From NCBI GenBank assembly GCA_900543555.1, contig UQRL01000041.1, positions 1-21,542 on the forward strand: a stretch of 21,542 nt of DNA. The letters are read 5' to 3'. Of this stretch, positions 6,990-12,783 are shown piece after piece. How positions within the stretch are numbered: position 1 is the first letter of the stretch; every line of letters starts with the position of its first letter. Source of the stretch: an uncultured Oscillospiraceae bacterium. GTDB lineage: Bacteria; Bacillota; Clostridia; Oscillospirales; Acutalibacteraceae. The notes under the pieces are model-generated. The model was not told where the DNA came from, did no database searches, and saw nothing but the letters and a program-made list of their open reading frames with translations. The position numbers were made by a program, and so were the translations under genes.

Positions 6990-7480
6990 TAGCCCAGCAC
7001 CCCTTTCAGGCTCTCGTCGTCGGCCACCCACTGGTTCACGCCGATGACCCGGTAACGGTCTTTGTCGTCCCGGACGATCACCCGTTCGATCCCCGCGTTG
7101 ATCACCATGCGCTTGCACATGGAGCAGCACATGGCGTCCTTTACATACTCCCCGGTGGAGACCTCTTTTCCCACCAGGTACAGGGTGGCGCCGATCATGT
7201 CCCGGCGGGAGGCGCAGATGATGGCGTTGGCCTCCGCGTGGACGGAGCGGCACAGCTCATAGCGCTCCCCCCGGGGGATGCCCAGCTTGCTGCGCAGGCA
7301 GTACCCCAGGTCCGAGCAGTTCTGCCGTCCCCGGGGGGCCCCCACATAGCCGGTGGAGATGACCTCGTCGTTTTTTACAATGACCGCGCCGTAGAGCTTT
7401 CGCAGGCAGGTGCCCCGCTGGCTGACTGCCTCCGCCAAATCCAGATAGTAATTTACCTTGTCCCGCCGCTGCATGTCCAT
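6986..7480 (-). CDS. dCMP deaminase-like cytidine/deoxycytidylate deaminase family protein
   Basis: The 164-aa protein belongs to the CMP/dCMP deaminase zinc family, whose members convert dCMP to dUMP in pyrimidine deoxynucleotide supply. HAEAN (81-85) gives the zinc His81 and catalytic Glu83, and Cys119/Cys122 in CCSMCKRMV complete the site. The usual proline of PCxxC is Cys118 here. GYVGAPRGRQNC (44-55) and GERYELCRSVHAE match the bacterial ComEB/dCMP deaminase subgroup. Start: the ATG at 7480 has AAGGA about 7 nt upstream; an ATG two codons later is also possible. It is first in a two-gene unit with the membrane acyltransferase-like gene. Its promoter is at 7502-7530. Confidence 0.88.
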   Translation of the reverse strand: MDMQRRDKVNYYLDLAEAVSQRGTCLRKLYGAVIVKNDEVISTGYVGAPRGRQNCSDLGYCLRSKLGIPRGERYELCRSVHAEANAIICASRRDMIGATLYLVGKEVSTGEYVKDAMCCSMCKRMVINAGIERVIVRDDKDRYRVIGVNQWVADDESLKGVLGY

Positions 7481-7501
7481 TCCCCTTTCCTTTTTCCTGC
7501 T

Positions 7502-7530
7502 ATTATACTCTCCCCAGGTTGGTTTGGCAA
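7502..7530 (-). promoter_or_regulatory. Promoter of the dCMP deaminase-like operon
   Basis: On the minus strand -35 TTGCCA (7525-7530), 17 nt, -10 TATAAT (7502-7507), some 20 nt before the ATG, so the leader is short. Confidence 0.72.
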
Positions 7531-7562
7531 GAGCAGGAGCCTCCCCCTGAAGGGGCCCGCGC

Positions 7563-7591
7563 TTTACATTTCTTTGGGAACATGGTAGAAT
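7563..7591 (+). promoter_or_regulatory. Promoter of the large membrane protein / rsmA unit
   Basis: -35 TTTACA (7563-7568), 17 nt, -10 TAGAAT (7586-7591), 30 nt before the ATG. It is divergent from the deaminase promoter. Confidence 0.65.
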
Positions 7592-7621
7592 CGTCCTTAG
7601 TTCACCGGAGGGGGGAAGCTT

Positions 7622-9721
7622 ATGGAGGGCTCACTGCCGGGGGCGCTTTTGGCCCTGGCCTATTTTGGCGTGTTCCAGCTCTGCGGCCTGTGCCTGGCCC
7701 GGCTGGCCCTGCCCCGGGAAAGCGCCGGGGTCCGGCTGCTGCTGGGCAGCGTGTGGGGCAGCCTGTGCCTGCAGTGGTTCCCCGTGCTGTTTGCCTTTCC
7801 GCTGGGCTTTGCCCCGGCGGCCCACCTGGGGGCCCTGGCGCTGGCCCTGCTCTGCGCAGGCGCGGCCCTGTGGAAAGGCCGTGGCCGCCCTGGCGTCCGC
7901 CAAGCCCTCTCCGCCTTTGGCAGGAGGAAATTCCTCTGGGTGGTGCTGGGGGTGTGGGAGTTCTTCTGCTTTCTGGTGTGGCATTCCTTCCGCTGGGAGG
8001 GCGGCGCGGTCTATTCCAGCCAGGCCACCTACGGGGACATGAGCATGCACCTGAGCTTTTTGACCAGCCTGGCAAACCAGGGGGACTTCCCCCCGGATTA
8101 CTCCCTGCTGCCCGGCGCGCGGCTCTCCTATCCTTTTCTGTCGGACAGCATCTCCGCCAGCCTGTACCTGCTGGGGGCGCCCCTGTGGCTGGCCTACCAG
8201 TTTCCCATGTGGGTGGCGGGGGCCCAGGTGCTTTTTGGAATTTACGCCTTTTTCGCCCGGATGGCCCCTGAAAAGGGCCGTGCCGCCCTGGCCTGGATGT
8301 TCTTTGTGTGCAACGGGGGCTTTGGCTTCCTGTATTTCCTGGGCGGCGGCTGGGAGAACTTCACCCGCATCTTCACCGCCTTTTACGAGACCCCCACCAA
8401 CCTCATCGGGGAGAACATCCGCTGGGTCAACGTGCTGGTGGACATGATGCTCCCCCAGCGGGCCACCCTGTTTGGCTGGGCGGTGCTTTTTCCAGCCCTG
8501 TACCTGCTGCACCGGGCTGTCTTTGGCCGGGAGCCCCGGTGTTTCCTGCTGGTGGGGCTCATGGCGGGGGCCATGCCCATGGTGCACACCCACTCCTTCC
8601 TGGCTCTGGGGGTCGTCTGCGGGGGCTGGCTGCTGACATTCCTTCTGCGCCGCCTTTCCTGGGAGAAATGGGCCGCCTGGCTGGGCAAGTTCCTCCTGCT
8701 GGCAGGGCTTGGGGCCCTGTCCGTGGGGAAAGAGTTCTTCCGTGGGAGGGAGGATTCCCCCCTGTTTTTGTGGGCGGCCTGCGGGGTGCTGCTCCTCTTT
8801 CTGGCAACGGTGGGCTTTCTCACCGGGGAGGTGCTCCGGCGGCAGCGGGCATGGCGGGCCCTTCTCCCCTGGGGCGCGCTGCTGGCGGCGGCCCTGGTGC
8901 CGGCCCTGCCCCAGCTGTTCTACTGGACCTTCCAGCAGGCGGGGGCGGGGGGCTTCCTCCAGGGGCACCTGGGCTGGGTCATTGGGCAGGACGGCTACCT
9001 GCCCTTCTACCTGAAAAATGTGGGGCTGGTGGCTGTGCTGGCCATAGGGGGCCTGCTGGCTGCCAAGGGCCGGGAGTTTTCCCTGTATGTGCCGGGGCTG
9101 CTCCTCTGGCTGCTGGCGGAGCTGGTGGTGTTCCAGCCCAATGAGTACGACAACAACAAGCTGCTCTACCCGGCCTTTGCCTTCCTTTGCTGCGCGGCCT
9201 CCCAGTGTGCCGGGCGGCTGCTCCAGTGGGTGCGGGGCCGCCGCCTTCGGGCGGGGGCTGCCGCCGGGATGCTGGCGGTGACCTCCCTCTCTGCGGCGCT
9301 GACCATGGGCCGGGAGGCCGTGGCCAGCTATGAGCTCTTCGGCTCCGGGGCCCTTGCCCTTTCCCAATGGGTGGAGGAGAACACAGAGCCCCAGGCGGTG
9401 TTCCTGACGGACACCCGCCACAACAACGAGGTGGCCTCCCTGGCGGGGCGCAACGTGGTGTGCGGGTCCCCTTCCTATCTCTTCTACCACGGCCTGCCCT
9501 ACGACAAGAGCCAGCGGGCCGTCCAGATCATCTATGAGCATCCAGCGGACGCCCAGCCCCTGCTGGAGGGCTTTGGGGTGGACTACATCCTGGTCAGCGA
9601 CTTTGAGCGGAGCTCGTATCCGGTGGATGAAGCCGCCCTGGATTCTCTGTACCCCCGGGTCTATGATGACGGCGTCCGGGTGGTGTACCAAGTGACAGAC
9701 AAGGAGGATGACCATGAGTAA
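7622..9721 (+). CDS. Large multi-pass membrane protein, possible GT-C-type glycosyltransferase
   Basis: The 699-aa protein has more than ten hydrophobic segments up to about residue 570 and a soluble C-terminal part (about 580-699). A loop after the early helices contains YGDMSMHLSF with Asp139, then GDFPPDYSLLPGARLSYPFL. An acidic residue in the first large outer loop next to many helices is reminiscent of GT-C lipid-linked sugar transferases, but I cannot assign a named family. Other visible segments are NLIGENIRWVN, MLPQRATLFG, MVHTHSFLALG and FQPNEYDNNKLLYPAFAF. GGAGGGGG lies 7-8 nt before the ATG. Its stop overlaps rsmA by 8 nt, so the two are translationally linked. The function is open; envelope polysaccharide assembly is the best guess. 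Confidence 0.72.
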   Translation: MEGSLPGALLALAYFGVFQLCGLCLARLALPRESAGVRLLLGSVWGSLCLQWFPVLFAFPLGFAPAAHLGALALALLCAGAALWKGRGRPGVRQALSAFGRRKFLWVVLGVWEFFCFLVWHSFRWEGGAVYSSQATYGDMSMHLSFLTSLANQGDFPPDYSLLPGARLSYPFLSDSISASLYLLGAPLWLAYQFPMWVAGAQVLFGIYAFFARMAPEKGRAALAWMFFVCNGGFGFLYFLGGGWENFTRIFTAFYETPTNLIGENIRWVNVLVDMMLPQRATLFGWAVLFPALYLLHRAVFGREPRCFLLVGLMAGAMPMVHTHSFLALGVVCGGWLLTFLLRRLSWEKWAAWLGKFLLLAGLGALSVGKEFFRGREDSPLFLWAACGVLLLFLATVGFLTGEVLRRQRAWRALLPWGALLAAALVPALPQLFYWTFQQAGAGGFLQGHLGWVIGQDGYLPFYLKNVGLVAVLAIGGLLAAKGREFSLYVPGLLLWLLAELVVFQPNEYDNNKLLYPAFAFLCCAASQCAGRLLQWVRGRRLRAGAAAGMLAVTSLSAALTMGREAVASYELFGSGALALSQWVEENTEPQAVFLTDTRHNNEVASLAGRNVVCGSPSYLFYHGLPYDKSQRAVQIIYEHPADAQPLLEGFGVDYILVSDFERSSYPVDEAALDSLYPRVYDDGVRVVYQVTDKEDDHE
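9701..9707 (+). promoter_or_regulatory. Ribosome binding site deciding the rsmA start
   Basis: AAGGAGG ends directly against the ATG at 9708, too close for initiation there, and 6 nt before the ATG at 9714. The second ATG is therefore the likely start of rsmA. Confidence 0.75.
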
Positions 9722-10610
9722 AAGCGGCCTTTCCGACCCCGGCCATATCAAAGAGGTGCTCGCCCGCCACGGGTTCCACTTTTCCAAGGCCCTGGGGCAG
9801 AATTTCCTCATCAACCCCGGGGTGTGCCCCCGCATGGCCGCCGAGTGCGGCGCCCAAGGGTGCAAAGGCGTTATCGAGGTGGGGCCGGGCATTGGCGTGC
9901 TCACTTGGGAGCTCTCTCAAGTGGCCCAAAAGGTCTGCGCCGTCGAGCTGGACTCCCGGCTGTTCCCCGTGCTGGAGGAGACCCTGGCGGGCCGGGACAA
10001 CGTGAAAATTATCCCCGGCGATGTGATGAAGCTGGATTTGCACCAGCTCATCCAGCAGGAGTTTGGGGGCGGGCCGGTGTGCGTGTGCGCCAACCTGCCC
10101 TATTACATCACCTCCCCGGTGATCCTGCGCCTGCTGGAGGAGGGGCTGCCCATCACCTCCATCACGGTGATGGTGCAAAAGGAGGCTGCCCAGCGGCTGT
10201 GTGCCGCCCCCGGGGAGCGGGAGTGCGGGGCCGTGAGCGTGGCGGTGCATTACCGCAGCCAGCCCAAGCTCCTGTTCCAGGTGGGGCGGGGCAGCTTTCT
10301 GCCGCCCCCCAAGGTGGATTCCGCCGTCCTCCGGCTGGACCTGCGCCAGGAGCCCCCGGTCTCCGTGGCGGACGAGGACTGGTTTTTCCGGGTCTCCCGG
10401 GCCGCCTTTGCCCAGCGGCGGAAGACGGCGGCCAATTCCCTCTCCGCCACGCTGGGGCTCCCCAAGCCCCAGGTGGAGCAGGCCCTGGCGGCCGCTGGGG
10501 CGCCGGAGAACGTCCGGGCCGAGCGCCTAACCCTGGAGCAGCTGGCAGCCCTTGCCAACGCCCTGCTGGGGGAAGGGGCTTGCAAGAAAGGGACAAAGGG
10601 GGTACAATAA
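9714..10610 (+). CDS. rsmA: 16S rRNA dimethyladenosine transferase RsmA (KsgA)
   Basis: RsmA dimethylates two adjacent adenosines in the 3'-terminal helix of 16S rRNA, a late check on small-subunit assembly. The 298-aa product shows FHFSKALGQNFL near 21-32, the SAM-binding loop EVGPGIG (55-61), the acidic VELDSRL that follows it, and the catalytic NLPYY (127-131). The C-terminal part contains RAAFAQRRKTAANSL, typical of the family. Length is normal. The start overlaps the stop of the upstream membrane gene by 8 nt. The TAA stop lies on the -10 box of a downstream promoter. Confidence 0.96.
   Translation: MSKSGLSDPGHIKEVLARHGFHFSKALGQNFLINPGVCPRMAAECGAQGCKGVIEVGPGIGVLTWELSQVAQKVCAVELDSRLFPVLEETLAGRDNVKIIPGDVMKLDLHQLIQQEFGGGPVCVCANLPYYITSPVILRLLEEGLPITSITVMVQKEAAQRLCAAPGERECGAVSVAVHYRSQPKLLFQVGRGSFLPPPKVDSAVLRLDLRQEPPVSVADEDWFFRVSRAAFAQRRKTAANSLSATLGLPKPQVEQALAAAGAPENVRAERLTLEQLAALANALLGEGACKKGTKGVQ
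10580..10608 (+). promoter_or_regulatory. Internal promoter at the end of rsmA
   Basis: TTGCAA (10580-10585), 17 nt, TACAAT (10603-10608). The final T of the -10 is the first base of the rsmA TAA stop. It would drive the small membrane protein at 10650 and perhaps the GNAT gene. Confidence 0.55.
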
Positions 10611-10649
10611 GGAAAAAACCTGTGGGAGGCTGAGAAAGGAAGAATTGCC

Positions 10650-10835
10650 ATGACCGAAGTGGAACGGAAATTTTACCGGCTGCTGTTGGCGGCTGATGCG
10701 GCGGCAATTATCATCAGCATGGTGGCAGGGCCTCTGCAGCACACGGCAATGGCCATTGGCGCGGCGGTAAGCGCGGGGCTGATCTCTGTGTGCCTGGTGG
10801 CCTATGGCCTGTATTTTTGGCCCTTTAAAAAGTGA
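10650..10835 (+). CDS. Small two-helix membrane protein of unknown function
   Basis: The predicted 61-aa protein has a short charged N-terminus (MTEVERKFYR) and two hydrophobic segments, about 11-27 and 33-55, ending FKK. AAAGGAAG lies 7-8 nt before the ATG. It matches no family I recognise. A predicted promoter precedes it at 10580-10608, so it may be expressed separately from rsmA. Coding potential rests on the clean ribosome site, the bipartite hydrophobic pattern and the absence of any competing frame. Confidence 0.65.
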   Translation: MTEVERKFYRLLLAADAAAIIISMVAGPLQHTAMAIGAAVSAGLISVCLVAYGLYFWPFKK

Positions 10836-10892
10836 TCCCGCACCCTTGCCGCTGCGGGGCCGCCTGATTTTTTCTGGAAAGAAGGAATTCCC

Positions 10893-11477
10893 ATGCCATC
10901 GCCCATCCGGCTGGCCCGCGAGGAGGATGTCCCCGCGCTGCTGGACATCTACGCCCCCTATGTGACGGGTACGACAGCCTCTTTTGAATACCAGGTTCCC
11001 AGCTGTGAGGAGTTTGCCCGGCGGCTGAGGGAGGTCTCTGCCTGTTACCCCTACCTGGTCTGGGAGGAGCAGGGGGGCCTGCTGGGCTATGCCTATGCCC
11101 ATGCCTATGCCGCCCGCCCCGCCTACCAGTGGAGCGCCGAGCTGACTGTCTACCTCCGCCAGGAGGCGGCCCGCCAGGGGCTGGGCTCCCGGCTGTACGG
11201 CGCCCTGTTCGACTTGCTGCGGCTTCAGGGGGTGCGCACAGTGTACGGCTGCGTCACCGCGGAGAACGCCCCCAGCGTGGCGTTCCACCAGGCCCTGGGC
11301 TTCCGGGAGGCTGGGCGCTTTGCCAAGGTGGGCTATAAGCACGGCCGTTGGCTGGATGTGCTCTGGCTGGAAAAGCCCATCGCTCCCCACGGGGAGCCCC
11401 AGCCCCTGGTGCCCTTCCCCCAGGTGGGCCAAGAGGCCGCCGCCCAGGTGCTCCATCACTGGGGAGCAGTCCATTGA
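10893..11477 (+). CDS. GNAT N-acetyltransferase, phosphinothricin-acetyltransferase-like
   Basis: The 194-aa protein is an acetyl-CoA-dependent GNAT enzyme of the Pat/YncA-like group. N-terminal IRLAREEDVPALLDIYAPYV and TTASFEYQVP match the start of these enzymes. Residues 83-100 (ELTVYLRQEAARQGLGSR) contain the Q-x-x-G-x-G/A-type pyrophosphate loop of motif A. AENAPSVAFHQALGF followed by GRFAKVGYKHGRWLDV is the usual motif B ending. Members acetylate amino-acid-like toxins such as phosphinothricin or methionine sulfoximine; the natural substrate here is unknown. AAGGAA lies 6 nt before the ATG and a strong terminator follows at 11491. The last ~25 residues extend past the usual domain. Confidence 0.88.
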   Translation: MPSPIRLAREEDVPALLDIYAPYVTGTTASFEYQVPSCEEFARRLREVSACYPYLVWEEQGGLLGYAYAHAYAARPAYQWSAELTVYLRQEAARQGLGSRLYGALFDLLRLQGVRTVYGCVTAENAPSVAFHQALGFREAGRFAKVGYKHGRWLDVLWLEKPIAPHGEPQPLVPFPQVGQEAAAQVLHHWGAVH

Positions 11478-11490
11478 GATACGAAAACCA

Positions 11491-11513
11491 AGCCGGGCTT
11501 TGCCCGGCTTTTT
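11491..11513 (+). terminator. Intrinsic terminator after the GNAT gene
   Basis: A perfect 8-bp stem agccgggc/gcccggct with a TTT loop is followed by a run of five T including the last stem base. Confidence 0.87.
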
Positions 11514-11534
11514 CCATTTTCTGGGAAACCCCTG

Positions 11535-11563
11535 TTGACAAACGCTGCGCCATCCAGTACACT
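11535..11563 (+). promoter_or_regulatory. Promoter of the GPP34-like / MerR-like operon
   Basis: TTGACA (11535-11540), 17 nt, TACACT (11558-11563). The transcript would begin just before the heptamer repeats. Confidence 0.68.
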
Positions 11564-11570
11564 ATAAATC

Positions 11571-11598
11571 GTAAGTAGTAAGTAATAAGTGATAAGTA
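11571..11598 (+). repeat. Four tandem heptamers (rtaagtr) in the 5' leader
   Basis: Four consecutive 7-nt units, gtaagta, gtaagta, ataagtg and ataagta, lie between the promoter and the ribosome site of the GPP34-like gene. It is an AT-rich island in GC-rich DNA. The function is not evident. Confidence 0.85.
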
Positions 11599-11622
11599 GC
11601 CAGTGGAAAAGGAGAATCCGCC

Positions 11623-12282
11623 ATGCAAGACCTGTCCATCACCCAAGAGTACTACATCTGTGCTGTCAACGAGAAGGGCCGCATTTCCGATTTCAGCACC
11701 GAGCGCCTGGTGTGCTTTGTGGCCGCCGGCCTTTTGGATTTGCAGCTGGAGGGCTGCCTCTCTCTGGATAAGAAGAACGTCACTGTCACCGGGCCTCTTC
11801 CGGCGGGCCGGGCTTACCTGAAGCCCCTGTATGAGTTCCTGGCGGAGAAGGGAACCATGAAGCCGGAAAAGGTGATGGAGGCCTACACCTACTCCCTCTC
11901 TGACAAGCACATCGACGCCTTGATGGGCTCTGTGGGAACCTCTCTGGAGGAGATGGGCTTGGCCCAGGCAGTGAAGGCCGGGCTCTTCGGCAGCAAGACC
12001 GCCTTCGCTCCCAGTAAGGAGGCCATCAACCGGGTGGTGGATATGGTGCGCTCCGAGCTGCTGGAGGACGGCACGGTCACCGATGAGGTGGCCGCCCTCA
12101 CCGCCCTGCTGGACAAAAGCGGCTGCCTGAAGGAGTATTTCTCCAAGTTCGAGCAGAAGGAGATCAAGCAGCGGCTGAAAGAGATCGCCGCCTCTCCCAA
12201 CGGCCGCCTGGTGGGAGAGATGGTGGAGTATATCTACAACATGATTGCCACCATGACGGTCCTCACCACCATGATGCACTGA
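11623..12282 (+). CDS. GPP34 (GOLPH3/Vps74-like) family protein
   Basis: The 219-aa protein is acidic-to-neutral and mostly helical, without signal peptide or membrane segment. Its N-terminus (LSITQEYYICAVNEKGRI), then ERLVCFVAAGLLDLQLEG, then KNVTVTGPLPAGRAYLKPLY resembles bacterial GPP34 proteins, in which a helical start is followed by an A-GLLDL-L-G-L block and a short beta element. Eukaryotic GOLPH3 binds phosphatidylinositol-4-phosphate and Golgi glycosyltransferases; what bacterial members bind is largely unknown. AAAAGGAGAA lies 8-9 nt before the ATG. The next gene starts 8 nt after its stop, so the two form an operon. Recognition is by eye and moderate in strength. Confidence 0.62.
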   Translation: MQDLSITQEYYICAVNEKGRISDFSTERLVCFVAAGLLDLQLEGCLSLDKKNVTVTGPLPAGRAYLKPLYEFLAEKGTMKPEKVMEAYTYSLSDKHIDALMGSVGTSLEEMGLAQAVKAGLFGSKTAFAPSKEAINRVVDMVRSELLEDGTVTDEVAALTALLDKSGCLKEYFSKFEQKEIKQRLKEIAASPNGRLVGEMVEYIYNMIATMTVLTTMMH

Positions 12283-12289
12283 GGTTCCC

Positions 12290-12553
12290 GTGGCAAGGCA
12301 GAGAAGCCTGGAGGTCATCCGCCAGGCGGAGTATGTGACGATCGGCGAACTGGTGCGCCTGACAGACGTGCGTTACAGCACGCTGAAATTTTACACCGAA
12401 GAGGGCATGCTGCCCTTTGAGCAGGCCGGGGAGAACCTGACCCGCCGCTACCGCCGGGAGGAAAGCCTGGCCCGCATTGCCCGCATCCGCCAGCTGCGCA
12501 AAGAGGGCAAGTCCGTGCCGGAGATAAAAGCGCTGCTGGGGCAGGAGCTGTAG
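12290..12553 (+). CDS. Small MerR-like helix-turn-helix protein
   Basis: The 87-aa product starts with GTG at 12290, with GAGG 5 nt upstream overlapping the end of the GPP34-like gene. YVTIGELVRLTDVRYSTLKFYTEEGML (residues 15-41) is the MerR-type winged HTH, and RRYRREESLARIARIRQLRKEGKSVPEIKALL fits the second half of the domain. No effector-binding domain follows, so this is a minimal DNA-binding module; it resembles other short MerR-type proteins rather than a broken long one. It could regulate its own operon. A terminator follows at 12596. Confidence 0.8.
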   Translation: MARQRSLEVIRQAEYVTIGELVRLTDVRYSTLKFYTEEGMLPFEQAGENLTRRYRREESLARIARIRQLRKEGKSVPEIKALLGQEL

Positions 12554-12595
12554 GCCCAGCTTTCCCATAGAATATATGGCATATGGCAGTAAAAA

Positions 12596-12625
12596 AGCAT
12601 CCAAGCCAACGCTTGGATGCTTTTT
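12596..12625 (+). terminator. Strong bidirectional terminator between the GPP34/MerR operon and argS
   Basis: A perfect 11-bp stem agcatccaagc/gcttggatgct with a CAAC loop has A6 on its left (12590-12595) and T5 on its right. It can end transcription of both the plus-strand operon and the convergent argS. Confidence 0.9.
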
Positions 12626-12783
12626 CTAGTATAGGTTTGCGGGAGATTCCCTGAGAAATGGCCAAGACCGGGAAGGTCACAGCAAAGCCAGCGGCGCGGA
12701 CGCGCTTTTTCCTCTCGATCAAGCGCGAGCGTAAGCTCGCCGCTCCAAGGCGCGAATTGAGAGCGGAGGCACTCCGCCCGCTT
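12626..12783. other. Hairpin-rich 3' flank of argS
   Basis: No gene is visible. Three short perfect palindromes occur: gcgcg/cgcgc at 12694-12705, gcgagc/gctcgc with a GTAA loop at 12725-12740, and gcggag/ctccgc with a GCA loop at 12763-12777. The style (short GC stems, tri- or tetraloops) resembles the large repeats at 1-313 and 14541-15139, but I see no long shared sequence, so kinship is uncertain. Confidence 0.55.

Noticed and set aside
6990..7253. N-terminal extension of the DUF1624-like protein
   Set aside because: The extension overlaps the deaminase in another frame and has arginine/glycine-rich shadow composition; the TTG at 6989 has a ribosome site and begins just before the first helix.
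7631..9904. A 757-aa open frame antisense to the membrane protein and rsmA
   Set aside because: It lacks motifs, is rich in Gln/His/Pro/Gly as expected for antisense of Leu/Gly-rich membrane coding, and crosses two real genes.
10836..10875. Possible terminator after the 61-aa membrane protein
   Set aside because: A cccgca/tgcggg stem exists, but the T run is about 12 nt beyond it, so it is not a convincing intrinsic terminator.
12574..12587. Tandem atatggc pair, and a catatggc shared with 2454-2461
   Set aside because: Short AT-rich words of this size can recur by chance; no wider similarity flanks them.
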